Positions 30,288-38,663 of a DNA stretch of 64,000 nucleotides are shown piece after piece. The stretch's first letter is position 1. Each line of letters starts with the position of its first letter. The stretch comes from Mycobacterium sp. 1245111.1 (lineage in GTDB: Bacteria > Actinomycetota > Actinomycetes > Mycobacteriales > Mycobacteriaceae). The DNA lies in contig NZ_LZLV01000047.1 in NCBI RefSeq assembly GCF_001673405.1, positions 25,611-89,610 of the forward strand, read 5' to 3'. The position numbers were made by a program, and so were the translations under genes. The notes below the pieces were generated by a model. The model worked only from the letters and a program-made list of their open reading frames with translations, was not told the origin of the DNA and did no database searches.

Positions 30288-31724
30288 ATGACGGACCGTG
30301 GCGCTCGCGGCAAGTGGGTAGGGGTGCTGGCCACCGCCGGCCTGGGTCTGCTGTCCCTGGCGCCGTTGGCGGCCCCCGCAATCGCACACGGCGACGACAC
30401 GCTTCCCTACCTGGTGATGGGCGGCAGCGGCATGCCGCTGCCGGACGACGCCTGGGTCGACACGATCGCAAGCCTCTTCCTGCCGGCGAATGCCGACGCG
30501 ACCGCGCTCTACACGCCGGAGGAGTTCTACCCGTTGAGCCTCAATGAACTGACGCTCGACGACTCGGTGTCGCAGGGCCTCAACGACCTGAACACGGCCC
30601 TGCAGCCCTACCTCGATTCCGGTACACCCGTGGGCGTATTCGGATACTCGCAGAGCGCGATCATCGCGTCGCTGGAGATGTCACAGCTCGAGGCCCAGGG
30701 AGTGCCCAGCTCCGACGTCAGCTTCACGTTGATCGGTGATCTGATGAACCCCAACGGCGGGCTCTTCGAACGTTTCGCCGGCCTCGATCTGACCAGCCTC
30801 GGAATCGACTTCTCCGGCGCGACGCCCTCCGACGACTACGCCACCACCATCTACACGATGGAATACGACACCTGGGCCGATTTCCCGAAGTACCCGTTGA
30901 ACATCCTGTCCGACCTCAACGCGTTCATGAGCCAGACCCACTTCGACTACGACACTTTGACACCCGAGCAAATCGCACAGGCGATTCCGCTGGAGACGAC
31001 GGGCGGTCTGACGGATTACTACATCATCCCCGCGGACGACCTCCCGCTGCTGGACCCGGTGCGCGACATTCCGATCGTCGGCAACCCGATTGCCGACCTG
31101 CTGCAACCGGATCTGACCGCTCTGGTGAACCTCGGCTACGGCGACCCCGATTATGGCTGGTCGACCACCCCGGCCAACGAGGCCACCGAGTTCGGACTGT
31201 TTCCGAGCATCGAGGACATCGAGAAGCTTCCCAACCTGTTGATCACAGGCACCGAGCAGGGAATCCAGGACTTCATCGGCGATTTCACCGGCACGGGACC
31301 GAATCCCGTGTCACTGTCGCTGGATTCGCTGTTGGCAGGTCTGACCGACTCGACAACGTCGACGTCGACCACCGCGCTGGATCCCGATGCGGTCGTGTCG
31401 GCGCTGACGACCCTGCTGAGCGACCCCACCGCCTTGGCGGCCGTCCCGGGTGACCTCACCGACGCCTTCACCGACATCGGCAACACCCTGTCCGGCAGCC
31501 TGACCGCCACCGAAGACATTCTCTACGCGGCGATGGTCAGCGTTCCCGAGTACAACCTGAGTCTCGTTCTGGATAACCTGGACAACCCGATCGAGGCGCT
31601 CGGATTGCCGATCGCTGCCGATCTGGCTATCTACAACCTGTTGGGCGGCTTCGAATCCACCGTCCTCGAGAACGCCGCATCATCGATCACCGCGTCACTG
31701 ACCGAATTGCTGCCGGCACTATGA
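30288..31724 (+). CDS. Secreted PE-PPE-domain serine hydrolase/acyltransferase (Chp type)
   Basis: 478 residues. A basic N-terminus plus hydrophobic stretch (VLATAGLGLLSLAPLAAPAIA) ending in AIAHG is a signal peptide or anchor. The PE-PPE alpha/beta-hydrolase domain follows, with nucleophile Ser121 in GVFGYSQSAIIA (GxSxS). Relatives Chp1 and Chp2 finish sulfolipid and polyacyltrehalose by transferring acyl chains between glycolipids outside the membrane, so this is probably the last acyltransferase of the pathway. The C-terminal 150 residues are rich in Ser, Thr, Asp and Leu. ATG 30288 follows GGAGG by 5 bases; an upstream in-frame start at 30234 is ignored. Despite the domain name it is not a PE or PPE protein. 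Confidence 0.87.
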   Translation: MTDRGARGKWVGVLATAGLGLLSLAPLAAPAIAHGDDTLPYLVMGGSGMPLPDDAWVDTIASLFLPANADATALYTPEEFYPLSLNELTLDDSVSQGLNDLNTALQPYLDSGTPVGVFGYSQSAIIASLEMSQLEAQGVPSSDVSFTLIGDLMNPNGGLFERFAGLDLTSLGIDFSGATPSDDYATTIYTMEYDTWADFPKYPLNILSDLNAFMSQTHFDYDTLTPEQIAQAIPLETTGGLTDYYIIPADDLPLLDPVRDIPIVGNPIADLLQPDLTALVNLGYGDPDYGWSTTPANEATEFGLFPSIEDIEKLPNLLITGTEQGIQDFIGDFTGTGPNPVSLSLDSLLAGLTDSTTSTSTTALDPDAVVSALTTLLSDPTALAAVPGDLTDAFTDIGNTLSGSLTATEDILYAAMVSVPEYNLSLVLDNLDNPIEALGLPIAADLAIYNLLGGFESTVLENAASSITASLTELLPAL

Positions 31725-32551
31725 GCCAGCCGATGCCCGTCGTGGCCGCCGTCCCCAACTACAACATGGGACAGCATCTGCGCGAACTCATTCCACAGTT
31801 GCTGGCTCAGAACTACGAGCGGATCTTCGTCCTCGACGACGCCTCCACCGACGACAGCGTCGACGTGGTGCGCGGGTTCGGCGACGACGTCCGGCTCGTG
31901 CGCAGTCCCGAAAACCGCGGGGCCGGCGCCAATCGCAACCAGGTGATCGATCACGTCGGCGACGGTGCCCTCATCCACTTCATCGACGCCGACATGGAGT
32001 TGAAGACCGCCGACACTCCCGTGGTGGCGCGGGAACTCGCCGACCGCTATCGCCGCTACGGCGTCGGCATGATCGGCGGATTGGTCAGCCGCGTCGACGG
32101 AAGTCAGGAATACTGCAACTACGGCGCGGCATTCTCGGTTTGGGGCAATTTCACGTCAAATGTCCCACGGCTGGTTGATCATTGGCGTCACCGGCCCCGG
32201 CTTGCCGGCACGGTACACCGAGTGGTTGGGCCGATGGCCCCGGGCTGGCCCAGCCTGCTGGACGAGCCGATTCCAAGGCCTGCGTTCTGGCTGCATGAGG
32301 GCAACCTGCTCGTCTACTCCGAGGTCTTCAGAGGAATCGGTGGCTACGACCCGACCCTGCGCTCGCACGAGGCTCAGGACCTGGCCATCCGCCTGGACAA
32401 CAAAGGCATTGGTAGACAATTCGATCCGAGCATCCGCGTCGTCCACCACCACATCGACGTCCGCGGGAAAAACCGGCGAAAATGGGAGAGCACCGCCGCC
32501 CGCTATCTCATCCGCAAGCACGGAATGGCACGGTTCCTTGCCGGCAGTTGA
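31721..32551 (+). CDS. GT2-family glycosyltransferase
   Basis: 276 residues with a GT-A fold. The N-terminus VVAAVPNYNMGQHLRELIPQ leads to FVLDDASTDDS (nucleotide-binding Asp pair) near residue 37. HFIDADMELK is the DxD-type metal site near residue 88, and SHEAQDLAIRL near residue 225 resembles the ED catalytic motif. It adds a sugar to the lipid-linked or acylated glycan in the cytoplasm; donor unknown. ATG overlaps the previous stop (ATGA) and its own end overlaps the start of the next gene, so it is firmly within the operon. Confidence 0.88.
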   Translation: MSQPMPVVAAVPNYNMGQHLRELIPQLLAQNYERIFVLDDASTDDSVDVVRGFGDDVRLVRSPENRGAGANRNQVIDHVGDGALIHFIDADMELKTADTPVVARELADRYRRYGVGMIGGLVSRVDGSQEYCNYGAAFSVWGNFTSNVPRLVDHWRHRPRLAGTVHRVVGPMAPGWPSLLDEPIPRPAFWLHEGNLLVYSEVFRGIGGYDPTLRSHEAQDLAIRLDNKGIGRQFDPSIRVVHHHIDVRGKNRRKWESTAARYLIRKHGMARFLAGS

Positions 32552-33623
32552 GGCCCGACCAGCCGATCACGCCGCCCCGGTTGCCTACCTGGGTTGGCAG
32601 GGCATGGGCAATATCGGTGACGACGCCATCTACGACGCCGTGCGTTCGCAACTGCGCGGGGCCAGCGTGCTGGAGATGCCGCGCTTTCCTGGCGAGCGAT
32701 TGCGCGCCGCAACAACGGGATTGAACCGATCGCTCCGCAACGGCATTCAGGTCGTCGGCGGCGGCACCCTCATCGGGACCCGCTATTTCAGAAGACTGAT
32801 CGGTCGGGGTCAGGCGCTCACGCGCAACAACGGCAGCTACGCGATCGGCGTCGGTGTGGAAGACCCCACCTTCGACCGACGCCAAAATGCCCAGAGCGCA
32901 GGCGAGTTGCAGCGCTGGGTGCCGATGTTGTCGGAGTTTCGCACCGTGTCCGTCCGCGGGCCGCGCAGCGCCGAACTGCTGGCCGACGCCGGACTCGAGG
33001 TCACGGTCTCCGGTGATCCCGCGCTGCTGCTCCCCCGACCCGATGTCACCGCCGAGGACGGCCTGATCGGACTGAACCTCGGCTTCGGCGACGACGACCT
33101 GTGGGGGCAAGATCCGGCGCAGGTTGCCGAGCAGATCGGCGGTGCCGCCAGATACTTGACGTCCCAAGGCTATCGCTTCGTGGGCATCCTGATGAACAGC
33201 GCCGACCGACGATGGACCGAACAAGCCCTCGCCGGCATCGACGCCGACATCATCCACCCGCCCGACGCCACCACCGCAGCCCGCGAACTCGCCCGCTGCT
33301 CGATCGCCATCGTCAGCCGCCTGCACGCCGGAATCCTCGCCGCCCTCTCCGCCACCCCCGTCATATCCCTCGAATACCAACCCAAATGCCGCGACTTCGC
33401 ACGATCCATCAACGACGAACGCTCACTACTACGCACCGACACCCTGACCACCACCACCGTCATCGACCACACCCACCACACCCTGCACGACGCACCACAC
33501 ATCCGAACCACCACCCACCAAGCCGTCACCCACCTCCGCCAACAACTCACCCACGAATACGCCACCGTCGCACACCAACTCGGCCTCACGGCGCCGACCG
33601 GTCAGCTATCAGAGGAGCATTGA
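32538..33623 (+). CDS. Polysaccharide pyruvyl transferase, copy 1
   Basis: About 361 residues of the pyruvyl transferase family, which puts a pyruvate ketal on a sugar using phosphoenolpyruvate. Landmarks are YLGWQGMGNIGDDAIYDA at the N-terminus, VVGGGTLIG, SVRGPRSAELL, VSGDPALLL and SRLHAGILAALSATPVISLEYQPKC near the C-terminus. Start is uncertain: TTG 32538 overlaps the previous gene but has no good ribosome site, whereas copy 2 has a clean ATG. Bases 32586-33586 match copy 2 with one apparent difference (Arg here, Pro there). The tail is unusually rich in Thr and His. Pyruvylated lipooligosaccharides are known from M. smegmatis. Confidence 0.87.
   Translation: MPAVEARPADHAAPVAYLGWQGMGNIGDDAIYDAVRSQLRGASVLEMPRFPGERLRAATTGLNRSLRNGIQVVGGGTLIGTRYFRRLIGRGQALTRNNGSYAIGVGVEDPTFDRRQNAQSAGELQRWVPMLSEFRTVSVRGPRSAELLADAGLEVTVSGDPALLLPRPDVTAEDGLIGLNLGFGDDDLWGQDPAQVAEQIGGAARYLTSQGYRFVGILMNSADRRWTEQALAGIDADIIHPPDATTAARELARCSIAIVSRLHAGILAALSATPVISLEYQPKCRDFARSINDERSLLRTDTLTTTTVIDHTHHTLHDAPHIRTTTHQAVTHLRQQLTHEYATVAHQLGLTAPTGQLSEEH
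32586..33586. repeat. 1,001-bp direct repeat, copy A
   Basis: Almost the whole of pyruvyl transferase copy 1. It matches 34538-35538 at a fixed offset of 1952 bases. The only difference I find is G at 32656 against C at 34608. Sequence diverges abruptly on both sides, at TACCTGGGTTGG on the left and CTCGGCCT on the right. Confidence 0.95.
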
Positions 33624-34511
33624 ATGCTCGCGTTCATCACCACGCTGCGGCACCCGCACAATTCCGCCGATTACGGGCGCGTCGAGTCGCTGCTGCAGAA
33701 CACCCTGGAGTCGCTGACACGGCAGTCGTGCAAGGACTACGTCGCTTTCGTTGTCGGCAACCGCACACCCTCATTTGTCATGCCGCCCAGGACGGTCTTC
33801 GTCGAGGTCGACTTCCCGCCTCCCTCCACGGTGGACGGCCCCCGGACCGGCCCGGCACCGGTCATCTGGGACAAGGGCACCAAGAACGCGATCGGCCTCA
33901 TCGCTGCACGCGACTCACGACCCGACTACGTAATGCCCATCGACGCCGACGATTTCGTCCACCGGGACGTGGCGGCTTTTGTGCGCGATCGCCCCGGACG
34001 CGACGGATGGGTGGTGAAGCGCGGCTGGGTGTACTCACGCGCGAGAAACGCCTACCGGCCGCGCAGGCGTTTCTACCGGGTATGCGGGACGTCGTTCATC
34101 GTTCCATTCGACGCCTACGATGTCCCGCCCGGTCTGACGGTGTCGTCGACGCAGCACGACATCGCCGACGCCTTCGGTGAGCGGCTCGAACAGATTCTCG
34201 AACACGGTTACGCCTTCGACTACTGGCGCAAGCACGGACGGACCCTGCAGGCGCTACCGTTCCGCGGAGCGGTCTACCACATGGACACCGGCGAAAATCA
34301 CTCCGGCAATGAGCTTTTTGGTCCTGCCCTGCCCTACCGGGGGCACCTCTTTCGTGATTTCGCGATCCGGCCCTCGCGGAGCCCGTCCGCGAGCCTGTGG
34401 ACGGCGATCGGGCCGGCCGCTCTCAAACCCGACTTGAGGTTTCAGCTGCCCATGTTCCTACAACCGAAGTCCTATCTGCAGGACTACTCGCCACCGGTGC
34501 GATCCCAATGA
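33624..34511 (+). CDS. GT-A-type glycosyltransferase between the two pyruvyl transferases
   Basis: 295 residues. A glycosyltransferase-like fold is indicated by the N-terminal FITTLRHPHNSADYGRVESLL, the substrate loop with IWDKGTKNAIGLIAARD, and MPIDADDFVHRD near residue 110, where DADD is the probable metal-binding site. The C-terminal half (WRKHGRTLQALPFRG, YHMDTGENHSGNE) likely binds the acceptor. Donor and linkage are unknown. ATG 33624 directly follows the previous TGA and has AGAGGAG at 33611-33617. Its stop overlaps the second pyruvyl transferase by ATGA. Recombination between the flanking 1-kb repeats would delete this gene. Confidence 0.82.
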   Translation: MLAFITTLRHPHNSADYGRVESLLQNTLESLTRQSCKDYVAFVVGNRTPSFVMPPRTVFVEVDFPPPSTVDGPRTGPAPVIWDKGTKNAIGLIAARDSRPDYVMPIDADDFVHRDVAAFVRDRPGRDGWVVKRGWVYSRARNAYRPRRRFYRVCGTSFIVPFDAYDVPPGLTVSSTQHDIADAFGERLEQILEHGYAFDYWRKHGRTLQALPFRGAVYHMDTGENHSGNELFGPALPYRGHLFRDFAIRPSRSPSASLWTAIGPAALKPDLRFQLPMFLQPKSYLQDYSPPVRSQ

Positions 34512-35563
34512 CCACCACGAACGCCGCCCTGGTGGCGTACCTGGGTTGGCAGGGCATGGGCAATATCGGTGACGACGCCATCTACGACGCCGTGCGTTCG
34601 CAACTGCCCGGGGCCAGCGTGCTGGAGATGCCGCGCTTTCCTGGCGAGCGATTGCGCGCCGCAACAACGGGATTGAACCGATCGCTCCGCAACGGCATTC
34701 AGGTCGTCGGCGGCGGCACCCTCATCGGGACCCGCTATTTCAGAAGACTGATCGGTCGGGGTCAGGCGCTCACGCGCAACAACGGCAGCTACGCGATCGG
34801 CGTCGGTGTGGAAGACCCCACCTTCGACCGACGCCAAAATGCCCAGAGCGCAGGCGAGTTGCAGCGCTGGGTGCCGATGTTGTCGGAGTTTCGCACCGTG
34901 TCCGTCCGCGGGCCGCGCAGCGCCGAACTGCTGGCCGACGCCGGACTCGAGGTCACGGTCTCCGGTGATCCCGCGCTGCTGCTCCCCCGACCCGATGTCA
35001 CCGCCGAGGACGGCCTGATCGGACTGAACCTCGGCTTCGGCGACGACGACCTGTGGGGGCAAGATCCGGCGCAGGTTGCCGAGCAGATCGGCGGTGCCGC
35101 CAGATACTTGACGTCCCAAGGCTATCGCTTCGTGGGCATCCTGATGAACAGCGCCGACCGACGATGGACCGAACAAGCCCTCGCCGGCATCGACGCCGAC
35201 ATCATCCACCCGCCCGACGCCACCACCGCAGCCCGCGAACTCGCCCGCTGCTCGATCGCCATCGTCAGCCGCCTGCACGCCGGAATCCTCGCCGCCCTCT
35301 CCGCCACCCCCGTCATATCCCTCGAATACCAACCCAAATGCCGCGACTTCGCACGATCCATCAACGACGAACGCTCACTACTACGCACCGACACCCTGAC
35401 CACCACCACCGTCATCGACCACACCCACCACACCCTGCACGACGCACCACACATCCGAACCACCACCCACCAAGCCGTCACCCACCTCCGCCAACAACTC
35501 ACCCACGAATACGCCACCGTCGCACACCAACTCGGCCTAAGCACCCGTCAGCACGCCGAGTAA
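34508..35563 (+). CDS. Polysaccharide pyruvyl transferase, copy 2
   Basis: 351 residues, with the same family landmarks as copy 1. ATG 34508 gives MTTTNAALVAYLGWQGMGN; after that Tyr the protein equals copy 1 except Pro for Arg near residue 34, until the last residues, which differ (STRQHAE against TAPTGQLSEEH). A frame open to 34397 is ignored because the ATGA overlap with the previous gene is the natural start. Two active copies could pyruvylate two sugars, or one could be redundant; the identity of the copies argues that they have the same specificity. Confidence 0.9.
   Translation: MTTTNAALVAYLGWQGMGNIGDDAIYDAVRSQLPGASVLEMPRFPGERLRAATTGLNRSLRNGIQVVGGGTLIGTRYFRRLIGRGQALTRNNGSYAIGVGVEDPTFDRRQNAQSAGELQRWVPMLSEFRTVSVRGPRSAELLADAGLEVTVSGDPALLLPRPDVTAEDGLIGLNLGFGDDDLWGQDPAQVAEQIGGAARYLTSQGYRFVGILMNSADRRWTEQALAGIDADIIHPPDATTAARELARCSIAIVSRLHAGILAALSATPVISLEYQPKCRDFARSINDERSLLRTDTLTTTTVIDHTHHTLHDAPHIRTTTHQAVTHLRQQLTHEYATVAHQLGLSTRQHAE
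34538..35538. repeat. 1,001-bp direct repeat, copy B
   Basis: Second copy of the repeat at 32586-33586, one apparent mismatch (C at 34608). The two copies bracket the glycosyltransferase gene at 33624-34511 in direct orientation. No terminal inverted repeat or transposase is present. Confidence 0.95.
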
Positions 35564-35585
35564 ACGATCGAAAGCGAGGTAAACA

Positions 35586-36155
35586 ATGTCCCGAATGATC
35601 ACGACACTGCGTCAGAAGACCGACTACACGCGGTGGTCGGATACCCGCAACATCCTCGCATCCTGGGAATCCCGCACCGAGCGCGCCGCCGCACTGGTGC
35701 CTCAGGGCAGCCGGGTGATCGAATTCGGTGCTGCCAACCGGATTCTCGAGCGGCACCTCCACCAGACGTGCACCTACACTCCGTCGGACATCGTCGACCG
35801 GGGCCCAGGAACGCTGGTATGCGATCTCAACCTGAGGCCGCTTCCCGATCTCGGAGTCGGTGCCTACGACGTCGCGGTACTCATGGGAGTACTGGAGTAC
35901 ATGCGGGACATGCCCTCGGTGATCGACTGGCTCACCGAACTCGCCCCGACCTGCCTGCTGTCATACGCGTGCGCGCGCGGCACTCGGTACTCGCCTCGCC
36001 GCGCCTTCGGATCCGTCGGTCGTCTCAGAGCGGGTTGGTTGAACAGCTACTGCGACCACGAGATCAGGGCGCTCTTCGCCGCGCGAGGCTTCCTGCAATC
36101 GCACGAAGAGACCTGGCACAATCAGCGCATGTTCGTCTTCTCGCGCCAGCGGTGA
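35586..36155 (+). CDS. SAM-dependent methyltransferase, last gene of the plus-strand cluster
   Basis: 189 residues, class I Rossmann methyltransferase of small size. Motif I is SRVIEFGAANRILERHL near residue 43, and the post-motif region is DVAVLMGVLEYMRDM near residue 97, similar to the core of MetW/UbiE-like enzymes. The Gly pattern of motif I (EFGAANR) is slightly unusual. Probably O-methylates a sugar of the glycolipid; this is inferred from context. ATG 35586 follows GAGGT, 22 bases after pyruvyl transferase copy 2. It ends five bases before a convergent methyltransferase gene. Confidence 0.8.
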   Translation: MSRMITTLRQKTDYTRWSDTRNILASWESRTERAAALVPQGSRVIEFGAANRILERHLHQTCTYTPSDIVDRGPGTLVCDLNLRPLPDLGVGAYDVAVLMGVLEYMRDMPSVIDWLTELAPTCLLSYACARGTRYSPRRAFGSVGRLRAGWLNSYCDHEIRALFAARGFLQSHEETWHNQRMFVFSRQR

Positions 36156-36160
36156 TCTAC

Positions 36161-36823
36161 TCAAGCCGCTTGGAGCTCCACGATTCCGAGACGATGCCAG
36201 CGGGCCACCGAGTCTGCGACCGCGCGATCTGACCGGATCTCACGCCAGGCCTTGCGCATCCCCGCGCAGTAAGTGATGTCGTCGAACAGCACCAGGCCAC
36301 CTGGTGACATCCGCGGCCGCAGAATCTCCCACTGCCTCATCACGAAGTCGTAGTCGTGGATGCCATCGACCAGGGCGATGTCGATCGGCGCTGGGATGTC
36401 GTCGACTCGATCCTCGAAAGCCCCCCGGATCAACGAGAACCGGTCGGTGATCGTACTGATGTTACGTTCGGCGATGTCGGCCCAGTCCGGGTTGATTTCG
36501 AACGAGTACAACCGGCCCCTGTTGAGTGCGGCGGCGAAGTACATGCCCGAAACACCGAATGCCGAACCGAACTCCACGACGACCTCGGGGTCACGCTCGG
36601 CCACTAGGTAGGCATACAGGTCGCCCTGGGACGAGGGTGATCGCACGTCGTCGGGGCTGAATCGGTCCTCGGGCAGGCCGTACACCGGCGCCAGCGGCTG
36701 CGCCCCGATCGTGTTGGTACTCAGAGCCATCGATTCGATCTCGCTCTTGCGCGGCGAGGCCGGCAATCTTCGCGGGATCCTGGCCAACCGCGATCTTCCC
36801 CACAGTTTCACTGGTGCAATCAT
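36161..36823 (-). CDS. Class I SAM-dependent methyltransferase
   Basis: 220 residues. Motif I is VVVEFGSAFGVSGMYFA near residue 80, the acidic end of the next strand is YSFEINPDWADIAE, and IALVDGIHDYDFV plus GGLVLFDDITYC match the O-methyltransferases of the Methyltransf_24 type, which often act on sugars of surface lipids. The N-terminus is basic (KLWGRSRLARIPRRLPASPRK) and poorly conserved; the true start could be the later in-frame Met before ALSTNT. It lies 19 bases downstream of the FAAL gene on the same strand and likely shares its transcript. Role in glycolipid O-methylation is inferred. Confidence 0.8.
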   Translation of the reverse strand: MIAPVKLWGRSRLARIPRRLPASPRKSEIESMALSTNTIGAQPLAPVYGLPEDRFSPDDVRSPSSQGDLYAYLVAERDPEVVVEFGSAFGVSGMYFAAALNRGRLYSFEINPDWADIAERNISTITDRFSLIRGAFEDRVDDIPAPIDIALVDGIHDYDFVMRQWEILRPRMSPGGLVLFDDITYCAGMRKAWREIRSDRAVADSVARWHRLGIVELQAA

Positions 36824-36842
36824 GACGGCGAGTCCCTGTCTT

Positions 36843-38585
36843 CTAGGCGTCGAGGCGCGCGAACCGGTTCTGCTGATACTGCTCGACGCACGCTCGGCGC
36901 CGCACCTTGCCGCTAGTGGTGATGGGTATCGACCCCGGCGGCACGAGCACGAGGTCGGCGATGCTCAAGCCGTGCGATGTCGAGATCGCCGAGGTGACAT
37001 CGTTTTTCACGTGCGCCAGATGCTCGGGCGCATCATGATTGGCGTAGTTCTTGAGTTCGGCGATGGCGACCAACTTCTCGATGCCGTCGTGAGGAACCGA
37101 TATCGCCACGCAGCGTCCGCGGGTGATCATCTGGATCGTCGCCTCGATGTCGTCGGGTGAGTGATTGCGTCCGTAGACGATCAACAGGTCCTTGATCCGA
37201 CCGATGATGAACAGTTCGTCGTCGTGGAAGAAGCCCAGATCGCCGGTTCTCAACCAGGGCCCTTCGGGGGTACCTGGTGACGGGTCGGAAAGCTTGGCGC
37301 AGAACGCGTATTCGGTCTCTTGAGGTTTGCGCCAGTAGCCGGCCGCGACATTGTCGCCATGCACCCAGATTTCGCCGACGGCTCGGGCAGCGCATTCGAC
37401 GCTGGTGTCGGGGTCGACTATGCGCAGAATCGGCGAGCGCGGCACGCCGTAGCTGACCAGCGCTGTGCCGCCGTGGCTTTCACAGCGTTGGGCGTGGCCG
37501 TCGGACAACCGTGCGGAATCGAAATGAACGACGTGCTGCTCGCCGGGTTGGCGGGTCACGATGTACACGGTCGCTTCAGCCATCCCGTAGGACGGACGAA
37601 TAGCCGTCACCGGGAAATTGAATGGGGCAAACCGCTCGTTGAAGCGCTTCAACGTCGACGGTTGGACGCGCTCGCTGCCGTTGATGATGCCCAGGACGCC
37701 GCTGAGGTCCACGCCCTCCAATTCATCGTCGGAAATCTTTCGCGCAGCGATCTCAAACGCGAAATTAGGCCCCGCGGAGAAGGTATGGCGATAGCCGGCC
37801 AACAGCTGCAGCCACCGGGCCGGCCGCGCCAAGAACGCGACTGGGCTGGTGAGCACAGCGTGGTGCCCGGCCAACAACGGCACACAGACCCCGATCAGCA
37901 GTCCCATGTCGTGGTAGAAGGGCAGCCACGATACGAAGGTGGTGTCCGGCGGCGACACCGCACCGCGGTCGGCGAAATAGTCGGCGAACATCTGCTCGAA
38001 GTTCGCCATCAGGTTCTTATAGGTGATTTTCACGCCGGCCGGCGCACGGGTCGACCCGGAAGTGTATTGCAGGTAGGCGGTTTCGGTCCGAGTTTCACGG
38101 CTGGCCCGGAATTGACTCTGGGCCTCCAAGTCCACCCGGTCGACTTCGACAAGAGCGGGCACGGATCCTTCGTCGGGGCGCGACGTCAGGTATTCGGCCA
38201 CGCCCTCGGCCACGTCGGAGGTGGTGAGTACGACCGCAGGCGCCGCGTCGAGCAAGACCGACTTCACTCGTTCGTCGACGGCGCCGCCCAGCGGAACTGA
38301 CAGCGGTACCGGGATGAAGCCCGCCTGCAGCGCTCCGAAGAACGCGTCGATGTACGGGAGTCCCTGCGGCGCCACGATGACCGCGCGGTCGTCAGTGGCG
38401 CCGTACTTGCGCACCTCCTGTGCGACGTTCAGCGACCGCCGATATAGCTGGGAATACGTGATCGTCTCGGCTACACCATCCCAATCCTGCTCGTAATCAA
38501 CGAATGTGAACGCCTTCTCATTTGGCTGCAGACTGGCGCGCTCACGCAGAACACTGGGGATGGTCAGTTCGGCCACAATCGTCAC
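36843..38585 (-). CDS. Long-chain fatty-acyl-AMP ligase (FAAL, FadD type)
   Basis: 580 residues. Activates a fatty acid as acyl-AMP and hands it to a PKS, in this case presumably the two Mas-type synthases. The adenylation P-loop [18 protein letters not shown] is near residue 175, then [28 protein letters not shown], the YWRKPQETE loop typical of FAALs and WLRTGDLGF. The C-terminal lysine motif is [16 protein letters not shown]. Start is GTG 38585 or 38576 (both give [14 protein letters not shown]); the longer open frame to 38654 is unlikely. Mycobacterial Pks5 loci carry FadD24-type ligases of this size, consistent with the placement. Confidence 0.92.
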   Translation of the reverse strand: MTIVAELTIPSVLRERASLQPNEKAFTFVDYEQDWDGVAETITYSQLYRRSLNVAQEVRKYGATDDRAVIVAPQGLPYIDAFFGALQAGFIPVPLSVPLGGAVDERVKSVLLDAAPAVVLTTSDVAEGVAEYLTSRPDEGSVPALVEVDRVDLEAQSQFRASRETRTETAYLQYTSGSTRAPAGVKITYKNLMANFEQMFADYFADRGAVSPPDTTFVSWLPFYHDMGLLIGVCVPLLAGHHAVLTSPVAFLARPARWLQLLAGYRHTFSAGPNFAFEIAARKISDDELEGVDLSGVLGIINGSERVQPSTLKRFNERFAPFNFPVTAIRPSYGMAEATVYIVTRQPGEQHVVHFDSARLSDGHAQRCESHGGTALVSYGVPRSPILRIVDPDTSVECAARAVGEIWVHGDNVAAGYWRKPQETEYAFCAKLSDPSPGTPEGPWLRTGDLGFFHDDELFIIGRIKDLLIVYGRNHSPDDIEATIQMITRGRCVAISVPHDGIEKLVAIAELKNYANHDAPEHLAHVKNDVTSAISTSHGLSIADLVLVPPGSIPITTSGKVRRRACVEQYQQNRFARLDA

Positions 38586-38663
38586 CTTACCGCCGCAGGC
38601 AGCAGGCGCAATCGGAAGCGAATGCCAAATACGTTGTCCGACAATGACTGACACGTCAGTCAG

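Noticed and set aside
30288..31724. PE/PPE family protein
   Set aside because: It has a signal peptide and the PE-PPE hydrolase domain with GYSQS but no N-terminal PE or PPE module; there is no ESX gene nearby.
33101..34180. Arg/His-rich ORF in another frame across the repeat and glycosyltransferase
   Set aside because: It results from the ACC/CAC-rich coding strand read out of frame; the pyruvyl transferase frame has clear family motifs.
32586..35538. Insertion sequence or composite transposon explaining the direct repeats
   Set aside because: No transposase, no terminal inverted repeats and no target-site duplication; the repeat is entirely pyruvyl transferase coding sequence.
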